NCBI RefSeq assembly: GCF_038624605.1
Contig: NZ_CP152020.1
Location: 2,969,312-3,033,311 of the forward strand
Direction: 5' to 3'
DNA from: Psychrobacillus sp. FSL K6-4046
GTDB taxonomy: Bacteria > Bacillota > Bacilli > Bacillales_A > Planococcaceae
Length of the DNA stretch: 64,000 nt
Numbering within the stretch: position 1 is the stretch's first letter; each line of letters begins with the position of its first letter. Below are positions 26,881 through 36,024 of the stretch, one piece after another. Under the pieces are notes generated by a model. The model did not search any database. It was not told where the DNA came from and was given only the letters and a program-made list of their open reading frames with translations. The position numbers were made by a program, and so were the translations under genes.

Positions 26881-27480
26881 ATGGGGAGAATGCGGAGGAT
26901 TTGGCAGCCAGAGATTTATTATCACGTGACAATGAGAGGCAATAATCGACAGAATATTTTCTTGAACGAAGGAGATGTTTCTCTCTTTTTCCGTGCTTTA
27001 CAACGTACATATAAAAAATCGAATTTCATAATTATTGCTTACTGTATTATGAATAATCATTACCACCTTTTGATCCGCTCCCCTGAGACACCACTTTCGG
27101 AAGTGATGTTATCCATCAACAAGACTTACTCAGAATACTTCAAACGTAAATATAATTATTTTGGACAACTCTATGAAACCAGATTTTTTTCCAGTATGGT
27201 TTCCGACCCTATAGGCTTATTAAATGTCAGTAGTTACATTCATCAAAACCCTTTAACGACTTCCAAGGCTATGACCAATAAAATGGAATACTATCCTTAT
27301 AGTTCGTTTCAATATTATTTTTTTGATAAGAAATGTGACTATCCTTTTGTAAACACCGAGCTACTTCCCAATTTAATAAAAAACTACCCTGATATTAAAG
27401 AAAGAACCTACGTAGCTTATTGTGAAAATTTTCGGATTAAACAAGATTTACATTTTGACTACGAGATTCCTACTAATTAA
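26881..27480 (+). CDS. REP-associated tyrosine transposase (RAYT; Y1_Tnp HUH family)
   Basis: I choose ATG 26881 because TGGAGG lies 8 bases upstream; an ATG at 26866 overlaps that site. The 199-residue protein has the Y1/IS200-like fold: N-terminal HVTMRGNNRQNIF, the HUH metal motif H60-Y-H62 in CIMNNHYHLLI, the helix region GQLYETRFFSS, and the nucleophile Y119 in SSYIHQNPL, the pattern of RAYT rather than the shorter IS200 TnpA. No TnpB, second copy or IS ends flank it. A 29-bp palindrome of a dispersed family is 177 bases upstream. RAYTs of proteobacteria nick REP sequences; a corresponding role here is inference. Confidence 0.9.
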   Translation: MGRMRRIWQPEIYYHVTMRGNNRQNIFLNEGDVSLFFRALQRTYKKSNFIIIAYCIMNNHYHLLIRSPETPLSEVMLSINKTYSEYFKRKYNYFGQLYETRFFSSMVSDPIGLLNVSSYIHQNPLTTSKAMTNKMEYYPYSSFQYYFFDKKCDYPFVNTELLPNLIKNYPDIKERTYVAYCENFRIKQDLHFDYEIPTN

Positions 27481-27629
27481 ATTAATTGGATGTACAACAT
27501 GTGAATAATGGAGACAGTGGTACCAACCTGCAAAGACATGCTTTCCTACCAGAACCATCTCATGTCCTTCATTAAACGAGCTGTAAATTGCAACAAATTT
27601 ATAACATCAGTTCATTTTTCAAAGAAAAG

Positions 27630-27660
27630 AATCGCTCCTATTCTTAGCCTAGGAGCGATT
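27630..27660 (-). terminator. terminator of ilvE
   Basis: A perfect 12-bp stem (GAATCGCTCCTA with TAGGAGCGATTC) around a 9-base loop is followed on the minus strand by TTTTCTTTG. It lies just after the ilvE stop codon. Confidence 0.8.
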
Positions 27661-27667
27661 CACACTT

Positions 27668-28741
27668 TTATTTTAGTTCTGTAACCCAGCCAAAAGGATC
27701 TTCCACTGTGCCACTTTGGATGCCAGTCAATGTATCATATAATTTCTTAGATAACTCACCAGTTTCTCCGTTATTTACATAGAATAGCTCGCCTTTCCAG
27801 CGAAGCTCACCAATTGGAGAAATAACTGCAGCAGTCCCTGTTCCAAACGCTTCTTCTAGCTTACCGTTTAAATAAGCTTCTCTAACTTCCTCCATTGACA
27901 CCTTGCGTTCCGCTACCGGCACACCCCAATATTTTAATAGCTCGATAATGGATTTTCTAGTAATGCCATCTAGAATAGAACCGTTTAAGGCTGGAGTAAC
28001 AACCTCTCCATCTATTTTAAAGAAAACATTCATGCTTCCTACTTCTTCAATATACTTTCGTTCAATTCCATCTAGCCATAATACTTGCGAGTAACCCTCT
28101 CTATCAGCCACTTCCTGTGCCTTTAAGCTAGAAGCATAATTACCAGCTGTTTTAGCCATTCCTGTACCACCCGCCACTGCACGAACGTATTCACTTTCTA
28201 CTAATATTTTCACAGGATGGATACCTTCTTTATAATAAGAGCCAACGGGCGACATAATAATCATAAAGCTATAAGTCTTAGATGGAGAAACACCTAAATG
28301 TGCTTCAGTCCCAATCATAAATGGTCGGATATATAGAGATGTTCCTGGTTCATTTGGAATCCATTCCTTATCAATCTCAAGCAGCTCTTTTAATGCTTCC
28401 ATAGCAAACTCTTCATCTATTTGAGGCATACTAAGTCGATCGCAGGAAATATTCATACGTTTCATGTTTTGTTCTGGTCGAAATAAACGAACTACACCAT
28501 CCTTAGACAAATACGCTTTCATGCCTTCAAATACCGTTTGCCCATAATGTAATATAGTTGCAGAAGGGTCTAACGTAATCGGTTGATAAGGGACAATCCG
28601 ATGATCATGCCATCCAATGCCTGTTGTATAGTCTGCAATAAACATATGATCTGTAAATTTAGTACCAAAGGCAAGTTGGCCGGCAGGTGTTTTCTCATTT
28701 TTTATTTCATTTTCTGTAAACTTGATTTTTACACTGTTCAT
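27668..28741 (-). CDS. ilvE: branched-chain-amino-acid aminotransferase
   Basis: This fold-type IV PLP enzyme carries out the last step of leucine, isoleucine and valine synthesis and the first of their breakdown. The 357 residues match the BCAT-II length. Landmarks are GQTVFEGMKAY, SLYIRPFMIGTEAHLG, the Schiff-base lysine K197 in GTGMAKTAGNYASS, and the cofactor block IEEVGSMNVFF. ATAGGGGT precedes the ATG. It is monocistronic, with no other ilv/leu genes nearby and no T-box leader that I can see. Confidence 0.95.
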   Translation of the reverse strand: MNSVKIKFTENEIKNEKTPAGQLAFGTKFTDHMFIADYTTGIGWHDHRIVPYQPITLDPSATILHYGQTVFEGMKAYLSKDGVVRLFRPEQNMKRMNISCDRLSMPQIDEEFAMEALKELLEIDKEWIPNEPGTSLYIRPFMIGTEAHLGVSPSKTYSFMIIMSPVGSYYKEGIHPVKILVESEYVRAVAGGTGMAKTAGNYASSLKAQEVADREGYSQVLWLDGIERKYIEEVGSMNVFFKIDGEVVTPALNGSILDGITRKSIIELLKYWGVPVAERKVSMEEVREAYLNGKLEEAFGTGTAAVISPIGELRWKGELFYVNNGETGELSKKLYDTLTGIQSGTVEDPFGWVTELK

Positions 28742-28989
28742 GTTGTATTACCCCTATCAATTTAATTATTTAGTAAATTGCAACTTTTATAACTGTGCAA
28801 TATATTATATGCAATTATACTCCTTTTCTCAAAATTGAAAACACCTTTTTTAGAAAATTTTCTAAAAATTTTGTGTATTTTTAACTCTACTTTTCATTTT
28901 TGTAAATTTAAAGGAATTATATCTTAATATCCCTTTAAATAAACCGATAAATAAGTATAGTAAAATACCAAAAGATAGGAGGTTTATAT

Positions 28990-30626
28990 GTGTTTAGAAA
29001 CGCTCTATACATATTAAGCTTATTACTAATCATAAGCACCATTTTTTCTTCTGTTCCTGCGAATGCTTCTTCCACGGTTAACGGACTTTTCTTAAAACCA
29101 TATATGAAGAAGTAACCCTTGAGGACAAGACAACCGAGAAAAGACTCTCACAAGTAATATTAATCAATGAACAAGGAAAAGAAGTAAGGCTAACCATTGA
29201 TAAATATACCCCTTTGTACATCAACTCGACGCCTACTACAATTGGTGCATTTAAGGAAGGCTTGTGGGTGGAAGCGATTGTGGATGGCCAATCAGTTCAA
29301 GAGCTTAACGGATTCACATACATCGAGCAAGGATCTCTTGAGAACAATAAATCTGAAGCAATCGGACAAAGCCTTACAGGAACTGTCAATGAAATTGATA
29401 AAGGTGCTAAGTATATCGCTATCAATCTCAAAGATAAAAAATCAACGAGATTTTATTTAGACGAGGACACAGAAATATATAAAGATAATAAAATCGTAGA
29501 CTTAAGCGTTTTATATGTGGGAGACCGCATAAAACTGAAAACATCAGAGCATGACACGAATACTTTGTCCTCCATCGAAATAACTACAGACGGTATCAAA
29601 GTAGAAAATATATACAAAGGTGTTATTCAGCAAATTGATTCAAAACAAAATAAGTTAGTTATTAAAAATGAAAAGGCATTTATTAATTGGAACTGGAGAA
29701 ACTCAACTAATACTGCCATGAATTCCAAGAGCTTTACAGATAAGACACCTATTTTCCTCGGCACTAAAAAGATTGATAAAAGTCAGCTTCGTAATTATCG
29801 AAACAACGAGATTTACTACGTAACGGTAAAGCAGTCTGGGAAAGAAATCATTCAGAAAATGATTATAAAAAAGACAAATGAACGGACGCTACATGAAAGC
29901 CTATACGGTCTAGATACAAAGAATAAAAATATCAAATTAACTAATTACGGAACCATTCCATATCATAGCGGAACTATTATTATTAGAAACGGACGATTAG
30001 TAGATCCGACAGCACTTCAGCAGAGCGGTAAAGCATTTGTTATTGCAAACGGTGCTTCGTCTAACCAATATGCAAATGTCATCCATATTACTAACGATGG
30101 ATTTCAAAGCGCTAACTTAGCTGATTATCAATTATACTTTGGTCAAATAAATTACACGAATCAGTATCAGCTTTCACTATCCATTCCTCAGGTTTTGTCT
30201 AATAACTATTGGTACTCCACTGGGAATGCTAGCTTCAGCTTTAGCAATGATACGGTAGTTACAGAGGATTATAATAACTTAACAAAGGATTTCACTTATA
30301 GTAATGGAAAATATGGTTACTTCTATGTAAAAGATAACCACATAATTGCATCTAAAATAGTCGGCTATTCCACACCGGACTATTCTGTTTCCATCGGTCG
30401 ATATAATCCAATCCATTGGAATCCTAATACATTAAGTATAAAAGACGTTAGTGAGCACTATAATAGCGACTGGCTAGCAGCTTATCAGCGTAACTATGTA
30501 GATTTATCGAATACAATGCTCATCAAAGAAGGAAGAATAATTAAATCCAGCGATTTGAAGAAGAACGATCGACTCTACATGATTCATAATGGTTACTATC
30601 AAGCAAAAATAATTTTAGTAGATTAA
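28990..30626 (+). pseudogene. secreted surface protein gene with an apparent frameshift after the signal peptide
   Basis: AGGAGG at 28977-28982 precedes a GTG at 28990 that encodes a clear signal peptide (MFRNALYILSLLLIISTIF, then SSVPANA) but stops at 29113-29115. From about 29094 the -1 frame is open to 30626 and gives a product of about 510 residues that continues sensibly (TIYEEVTLEDKTTEKRL, then VILINEQGKEVRL). A missing base in the A run TTAAAACC at about 29089-29096 would explain it. The mature part is all-beta in appearance, with repeated modules such as GTVNEIDKGAKYIAI and GVIQQIDSKQNKLVI (OB-like, DUF5666-type spacing). It precedes the SLH protein by about 60 bases. No family is assigned with confidence. 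It may be a recent pseudogene or an assembly error. Confidence 0.7.
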
Positions 30627-30688
30627 CTGCTCAGGGTATGTACATGCATACCCTCCATTACATAGAGAAAGAGGTAAATAGGATACAT

Positions 30689-32143
30689 ATGAAAAATCAA
30701 CTTATGAAAAAGCCGATTGTTACCCTGATGGCTTTATTCCTTATACTAAGCTTAGGGACAAATGAAGCTAGCGCGAAGGTTCCAGATTTTAATGGTGGCA
30801 TTTTAGACGAGTATTCTTATGAAGAGGTATTTTTTCTAAGCGGCTCACCAATTACATTCACAGGGAAAGCAACTGTCACTGAAAAAGAAAGTAAAAACCA
30901 ATTAACTTCTACTTATAAATTCAATTTAAGTAATCAATATGGAGATAAATTAACAAGAAGCGTGGTCTATATCACTGATTTGACAACTCATGTTAAGAAA
31001 AATCAAACTACGGCTCAAACTACAGTTAAAAGCTACTCCGAAAAAGTAACTTTAGCTGATAAAACGACATTTACCTTGGATGATTATCAGTTTTCTCAAG
31101 GTTCGGTTATTGATAACCGCCCAGCAACTGATTATTATTCGGGGAATATAATTGCAAGAAAGATTTATAAGCGTAGTCAAAAAATCGGAAGAGAAACAAT
31201 TAATGATTTAATTACTGTTTATATGGAAGGAAATAATGTTGGCTACAAAAATTTCTGGGGCTCCACTGACACTCAGTTGATTGACTATGAAATAGATTCC
31301 CCGCAAGGGACTTCATTTGTATCTAGCAAGGTTTCTGACAGTAAATCTAGAGTATTAGAATACGAAAAGCATATTCCCTCTCTATCAAGCTTTGTAGGTG
31401 GACACTCAGTTGTAAGCAAGTCAAACATGGTAGCAGAATATGATTATCAGATTCCATTTAATCCATACAACACAACAGGGACTGCATACATTAATAAAGA
31501 TAAAACACCAACAATTGAAAGACTTATCGTCCCTAAGTTTCGTGATATTGAAAAGCATTGGTCCAAGCCAAATATTGAAAAACTATATTCTTTAGGTATT
31601 TTTGATGAAACAAGTAACTTCTTCTCTCCTGATGCAGCAATGAAAAAAGACCTTTTCACTGTAGCTGTGGCTAAAGCTGTAGACTTGCGTGTACTAGAAG
31701 AAAAACCAAAAAACAAGAAGAATATACGAAAAGCATTATTTTCAGATTTAGATATTAATGATCCGAACTATGTATATATTGAAAGCGCACTAAATAAAGA
31801 AATTGTAACTCCAGTGAATGCTGACATATTTGGAGCAAATAAATCTATCACTAGAGCAGAGGCAGTAACTATTATTATTCGCTCTCTTGGATTAGAGGGA
31901 CGTGCACCAACCCCTGGTTACACCACGAAGTTTATTGACGACAACAAAATACCAAAATCAGCTAAGGATAGTATCTATGTCGCAAGTGAACTAGGTCTAA
32001 TTGATCCAGATAGAAAAAATCGCATCAACCCTAACGAAGTCCTTACAAGAGGAAAAGCATCACAGCTACTTGTTAGATATATGAACTTCCTTGAATCTGA
32101 CCTAAAACAAAACTATCGCGATGACATGATTAATTTCAACTAA
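30689..32143 (+). CDS. S-layer-homology (SLH) domain surface protein
   Basis: I place the start at ATG 30689 (MKNQLMKKPIVTLMAL), preceded by AAAGAGG; a second ATG at 30704 is also possible. The 484-residue protein has a signal peptide cleaved near NEASA, a beta-rich body of about 30-275 of unknown type, and three C-terminal SLH domains (about 280-335 RDIEKHWSKPNIEKLYSLG; 345-410 with TRAEAVTIIIRSLGL; 415-475 with TRGKASQLLVRYM). SLH domains bind pyruvylated secondary wall polymers, so it is held at the cell surface. It follows the frameshifted secreted protein gene and may work with it. Confidence 0.88.
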   Translation: MKNQLMKKPIVTLMALFLILSLGTNEASAKVPDFNGGILDEYSYEEVFFLSGSPITFTGKATVTEKESKNQLTSTYKFNLSNQYGDKLTRSVVYITDLTTHVKKNQTTAQTTVKSYSEKVTLADKTTFTLDDYQFSQGSVIDNRPATDYYSGNIIARKIYKRSQKIGRETINDLITVYMEGNNVGYKNFWGSTDTQLIDYEIDSPQGTSFVSSKVSDSKSRVLEYEKHIPSLSSFVGGHSVVSKSNMVAEYDYQIPFNPYNTTGTAYINKDKTPTIERLIVPKFRDIEKHWSKPNIEKLYSLGIFDETSNFFSPDAAMKKDLFTVAVAKAVDLRVLEEKPKNKKNIRKALFSDLDINDPNYVYIESALNKEIVTPVNADIFGANKSITRAEAVTIIIRSLGLEGRAPTPGYTTKFIDDNKIPKSAKDSIYVASELGLIDPDRKNRINPNEVLTRGKASQLLVRYMNFLESDLKQNYRDDMINFN

Positions 32144-32148
32144 ACTCA

Positions 32149-32197
32149 AAACCCCATCTAAACACCGGCGAATGCACCGGTTCTAGATGGGGTTTTT
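32149..32197 (+). terminator. terminator after the SLH protein gene
   Basis: The stem AAACCCCATCTA (about 32149-32160) pairs with TAGATGGGGTTT (about 32184-32195), with an inner CACCGG/CCGGTT extension, and is followed by TTTTTC. It starts 6 bases after the stop codon. Confidence 0.85.
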
Positions 32198-32213
32198 CAC
32201 TTGATTGCAGATA

Positions 32214-32242
32214 ATGTTACAGGTGCCTGGCACCTGTAACAT
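32214..32242. repeat. REP-like palindrome, copy 2, with a degenerate tail copy
   Basis: This is a perfect 29-base palindrome: arm ATGTTACAGGTGCC, central T, reverse complement. It is followed at 32243-32270 by a decayed partial copy ending in ATACCTGTAACATA. It lies between the converging SLH gene and glycerate permease gene, downstream of the SLH terminator. Confidence 0.9.
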
Positions 32243-32269
32243 AGGTGGCCTAGACATACCTGTAACATA

Positions 32270-33613
32270 TTATACAAATATAAACCAAAGGATTGCTGTA
32301 ACGATGATTGTTGTAATACCTTGGAGTAGAGTTGCCATTGTTTGTGCTTTGTACGCATCGGTAACCTTCATGCCGCTAAATTGGGTCACTACCCAGAAAT
32401 AGCTGTCATTTACATGGCTCACTGTCATCGCTCCTGCTCCTACCGCCATAACAACTAGCGCTAACGGTAATGCACCCTCTATACCTAGAGTTGGTAACAT
32501 TGGTGCTACTAGTGATGAAGTAATAACTAGAGCAGCTGTTGAGGAGCCTTGTGCTGTTTTGAGAGCTGCCGCAATAAGGAATGGCACTAGTAGGAATAAT
32601 GCTCCATTAGCCAATACCCCTAAATCCATTTCCTGTAGAAGCTCTGCTACACCAGAGTTTTTAATAACTGTCCCAAACGCGCCTCCAGCACCGGTGATTA
32701 ATAAAATTGGTGCTGCTTCCTTAAGGCTTTCACCAATCCAACCAGACAGCGTTTTTTCACTAATTTCAGGTAGCAATAAGAAGGAAGCTAATACACCGAA
32801 CAATAGTGCCACAGTTGGAGAACCAAGGAATCTCAAGAAATTCGTTAATCCTGATTCATCGCCAACTAACGCTGCAACTGAGCCCGTGCCGATTAATAAA
32901 ATTGGTAGTACGATTGGTAAAAAAGCTTTAAAGGTAGATGGCATTTTCCCAAAAGATTTAATAACCTCTTCGTAATCCAGTGCATCTTCCTGATCCGCTG
33001 GGACGTCGATTTTCGTCCCAACCTTCACGGCCCATAAATAACCTACGATAGTGGCAGGAATTGCTACAAACAAACCGACCAAAATTATAGTACCAAGATA
33101 ATCTGTTGCCCCAATATTCCCTGCTGCTGCGATTGGTCCAGGAGTTGGAGGCACTAATGTGTGCGTTGCATAAAGCCCTGTAGACAAAGCTACTGCCATA
33201 GATGCTACCTTGACCTTCGCACGTTTTGCTAATGACTTTTGTAAACTTGATAAAATAATAAATCCAGAATCACAAAATACAGGTATTGATACGATAAACC
33301 CTATGATGGACATGGCAAGCTGCGGTCTTTTTTCACCTAGAATACGAAGGACAACCTCTGCCATTCGGTAAGCTGCACCAGACTTCTCAAGAATAACCCC
33401 TATGATTGTTCCCGCAACAATTACAATTCCGATACTCGCCATTAAACCGCCAAAACCAGAGTTAACATTCTCTACAACAGTAAGCAGCGGCATACCAGAA
33501 GCAATACCTACAAAGAAGGCACTGATTAATAGAGCCAAAAAGGGATGTAGCTTGAACACTGCAGTTGCCACTACAACAAAAACAACTCCTAACAAAATAA
33601 CTAAAAACAACAT
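32270..33613 (-). CDS. GntP-family permease, probably for glycerate
   Basis: The 447-residue polytopic protein of the gluconate:H+ symporter (GntP) family has about 12-14 hydrophobic segments. Landmarks are FGGLMASIGIVIVAGTIIG, AMSIIGFIVSIPVFCDSGF, THTLVPPTPGPIAAAGN and VNDSYFWVVTQFSG. It is encoded 4 bases downstream of a glycerate kinase gene and opposite a CdaR-type regulator, so D-glycerate (or a related sugar acid) is the likely substrate. Its stop lies 28 bases from a REP-like palindrome. Confidence 0.88.
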   Translation of the reverse strand: MLFLVILLGVVFVVVATAVFKLHPFLALLISAFFVGIASGMPLLTVVENVNSGFGGLMASIGIVIVAGTIIGVILEKSGAAYRMAEVVLRILGEKRPQLAMSIIGFIVSIPVFCDSGFIILSSLQKSLAKRAKVKVASMAVALSTGLYATHTLVPPTPGPIAAAGNIGATDYLGTIILVGLFVAIPATIVGYLWAVKVGTKIDVPADQEDALDYEEVIKSFGKMPSTFKAFLPIVLPILLIGTGSVAALVGDESGLTNFLRFLGSPTVALLFGVLASFLLLPEISEKTLSGWIGESLKEAAPILLITGAGGAFGTVIKNSGVAELLQEMDLGVLANGALFLLVPFLIAAALKTAQGSSTAALVITSSLVAPMLPTLGIEGALPLALVVMAVGAGAMTVSHVNDSYFWVVTQFSGMKVTDAYKAQTMATLLQGITTIIVTAILWFIFV

Positions 33614-33617
33614 GACC

Positions 33618-34754
33618 TCACACCTCTTCCTTTAGAATGGCTTGCATTGTTTCCTTAGTCCTTACAGTTAAATAATGAACCGGGTCTTTCAAGGATTCTT
33701 CCATACTCACTGAATGATCTACTATACTAACAAGCTTAGAGAAATAGGTAGACAAGTCTACTTTACTTTCTTTCTCTATAAAGCCAGAGAGCAATATAAC
33801 GGGAATCCCTCTTTTATTTGCAGCAACAGCAACTCCCATCGGAGCCTTACCAGAGAGAGTTTGTCTGTCCGTTTTACCTTCTCCTGTAATGACGAGGTCT
33901 GTATCCTCTAAGTGCTTTTCAAATTGAATGGCCTCCATGACAACTTCTATACCTGGCTTTAATTGGACAGGAAATAAAGCAAGAAAAGCACCTCCAAGTC
34001 CTCCAGCTGCACCCGCACCTGGCATCTGATGCACCCTAATACCTTTCACTTCTGCTATTTTATTTGCAAGGTTCTTTAAACCATTCTCTAGCTGGTCCTC
34101 CATTTGTGGAGTTACCCCTTTTTGTGGACCAAACACAGCCGTAGCTCCATTTTTGCCTAATAAAGGATTATCCACATCACAAGCTAGTATGAACTGTGAA
34201 CGTTGAATTCGCTTATCCATTTGACTAATATCTATCTCTTCCAGATTTACAAGAGAGCCTCCCCCAGCTTGTATTTCTTCTTTTACTTTATTCCTAAATT
34301 CAACCCCTAATGCACGTAGCATCCCTGCCCCGCCATCATTCGTTGCACTCCCCCCTATTCCAACAATAAACTTCCGGAATCCTTGATCGAGCGCGTGACG
34401 AATCAGTTCACCTGTTCCAAACGTTGATGTCTTTAGCGGATTTCTTTCATCTTGCGACAATAGAGTCAAACCAGAAGCTCTCGCCATCTCAATGACACAA
34501 GTCTCTTTGTCTCCTAACACCCCATAAACCGCCTCTATTTGTTTTCCTAACGGGTCTTGAACGGTTGCAGTTACAAATGTTCCACCAGTTGCAATGACAA
34601 GGGGTTCCAACGTTCCTTCCCCACCATCTGCTACAGGTAGTAATACAGTTTCAATAGATGGATCAACCTCATGAATCGCGTTGGAAACAGCCCTAGCAAC
34701 CTCAGTTGCTGACAATGAACCCTTGTAAGAGTCAGGACTAATAACAATTTTCAT
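33618..34754 (-). CDS. glycerate kinase (GarK/GlxK type)
   Basis: I start the gene at ATG 34754 (MKIVISPDSYKGSLSA), preceded by GGAGGAG; the 15 codons upstream span the cre-like site and are not coding. The 378-residue protein has the type I glycerate kinase signatures SPDSYKGSLSATEVA, VGIGGSATNDGGAGMLRALG, GAGAAGGLGGAFLA and ITGEGKTDRQTLSGKAP. It phosphorylates D-glycerate to 2- or 3-phosphoglycerate, feeding glycolysis. It is co-transcribed with the GntP permease and divergent from the CdaR regulator. Confidence 0.94.
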   Translation of the reverse strand: MKIVISPDSYKGSLSATEVARAVSNAIHEVDPSIETVLLPVADGGEGTLEPLVIATGGTFVTATVQDPLGKQIEAVYGVLGDKETCVIEMARASGLTLLSQDERNPLKTSTFGTGELIRHALDQGFRKFIVGIGGSATNDGGAGMLRALGVEFRNKVKEEIQAGGGSLVNLEEIDISQMDKRIQRSQFILACDVDNPLLGKNGATAVFGPQKGVTPQMEDQLENGLKNLANKIAEVKGIRVHQMPGAGAAGGLGGAFLALFPVQLKPGIEVVMEAIQFEKHLEDTDLVITGEGKTDRQTLSGKAPMGVAVAANKRGIPVILLSGFIEKESKVDLSTYFSKLVSIVDHSVSMEESLKDPVHYLTVRTKETMQAILKEEV

Positions 34755-34770
34755 ATATTCTCTCCTCCGA

Positions 34771-34784
34771 TTAAAGCGCTTACA
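34771..34784 (-). promoter_or_regulatory. cre-like catabolite-response element upstream of glycerate kinase
   Basis: On the minus strand the sequence is TGTAAGCGCTTTAA, which fits the CcpA cre consensus TGNAANCGNTNNCA at all fixed positions except the penultimate C. It lies 17-30 bases upstream of the start codon, between the likely promoter and the GGAGGAG ribosome binding site, a repressing position. This suggests the glycerate genes are shut off by preferred sugars. Confidence 0.6.
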
Positions 34785-34880
34785 AAGATTATATTGCAAA
34801 GAAAAAACGATTACATTATACTAAATGTATAATTCAACTGTATTATAACAGCTAGTTTTTTATACATTGAGGTGATTCAA

Positions 34881-35996
34881 TTGATAACCAAGCAATTAGC
34901 CGAACAAATAGTACAGCAAACTATGCTTCGTCTTCATCGAAATATTAACGTTATGCAGACAAACGGAGTCATACTTGCCTCTGGCGACGAGCTAAGAGTA
35001 AATCATATACATGAAGGTGCTATTGAAGTAGCTAAAACTAAGTCCCCACTAAGGATTACAAAGGATAATAATCACCTTTTTCCCCGAACAAAGTGTGGCA
35101 TTAATTTACCTATATTCTATCAAAATGAAATAGTCGGGATCATTGGAGTAACGGGAGAACCTGCCGACTTGGAGGAGATAGCAACACTTCTCCAGTTAAC
35201 AACTGAAATGATGGTCCATCAAGCATTAATAGTCTCTGAGAGAGAATGGAAGCGGAAAATACAAGAGCTCGTCTTCGAAGAATTAATGAGTGGACAGCCA
35301 ATCCAGAAATATTTACAGGAAAGGCTCCACAAAATAGGCTTTCAAAACAAAGCCCCATTTTATGCAATGATGCTTGAGGTAGATCCAGAGTCTTCCTCTT
35401 ATCAAAATATTATTCAGGAAATAGAATACTATCTAGAAACAGATTCTATATTAGTCGGTCATTACCAAGCAAGCGAGCATTTTATTTTAATTTCTGGCTT
35501 GGATAAAACAACATTCACTCGCAAAGTTACCTTATTAGCAGAAAAACTAAAGAAATATTATTCTCTTTCCATTGGGCTAGGGAGAGAAGTGCAATTATTA
35601 GAGCAAGTCCATTATGCCTACCGAACAGCCAAGCTCGCGCTTCAATACGGGAATCCTAACAAGCCAGTCATTTCCTTCGAGGAGGTAGAAATTTACTCTC
35701 TGTTTAAAAACAAAGATTCCTTTGAGGTTCAAACCTATACAAAAAAAATGCTAGAGCCACTGGATATTAAACTACAAAATACCTTGCAGAAATATTTTGA
35801 TTGCAGTCTTCAGCTCTCTATTTGTGCTGAGGAACTCGGGATTCATCGCCATACCCTCACCTACCGTTTAAACAAAATAGCACAAGTAACAGGTTATAAT
35901 CCTACTAACTTTCAGGATGCATTAGCACTTCAGTTAGCTTTGTTATTAAAAAATAGAAATTTACATTTCAACGAAAAAACCGTTTCAGCTCATTAG
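34881..35996 (+). CDS. CdaR-family sugar-diacid/glycerate regulator
   Basis: I choose TTG 34881 because TGAGGTGA ends 6-7 bases upstream; a GTG at 34872 lies inside that site. The 371-residue protein has an N-terminal diacid-recognition domain (about 1-135: LAEQIVQQTMLRLHRNINVM, GIIGVTGEPADLEEI), a middle GGDEF-like region and a C-terminal PucR-type helix-turn-helix (about 305-360: LSICAEELGIHRHTLTYRLNKI). CdaR in E. coli activates glycerate and glucarate genes, and this gene is divergent from the permease/kinase pair, so it is the likely local activator. Confidence 0.9.
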   Translation: MITKQLAEQIVQQTMLRLHRNINVMQTNGVILASGDELRVNHIHEGAIEVAKTKSPLRITKDNNHLFPRTKCGINLPIFYQNEIVGIIGVTGEPADLEEIATLLQLTTEMMVHQALIVSEREWKRKIQELVFEELMSGQPIQKYLQERLHKIGFQNKAPFYAMMLEVDPESSSYQNIIQEIEYYLETDSILVGHYQASEHFILISGLDKTTFTRKVTLLAEKLKKYYSLSIGLGREVQLLEQVHYAYRTAKLALQYGNPNKPVISFEEVEIYSLFKNKDSFEVQTYTKKMLEPLDIKLQNTLQKYFDCSLQLSICAEELGIHRHTLTYRLNKIAQVTGYNPTNFQDALALQLALLLKNRNLHFNEKTVSAH

Positions 35997-36006
35997 CCGA
36001 AACGGT
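35978..36006 (-). terminator. terminator of the NlpC/P60 gene, overlapping the end of the CdaR gene
   Basis: The arms AACCGTTTCAGC and GCCGAAACGGTT pair at 11 of 12 positions around a short loop. On the minus strand the stem is followed by TTTTTTC. It uses the last codons of the converging CdaR gene. Confidence 0.75.
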
Positions 36007-36024
36007 TACATTATTTATATTTTA

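Noticed and set aside
29089-29096. Programmed -1 ribosomal frameshifting in the surface protein gene
   Set aside because: The sequence CTTAAAA does not make a proper X-XXY-YYZ slippery heptamer, and I see no stimulatory stem just downstream; an indel in the A run is simpler.
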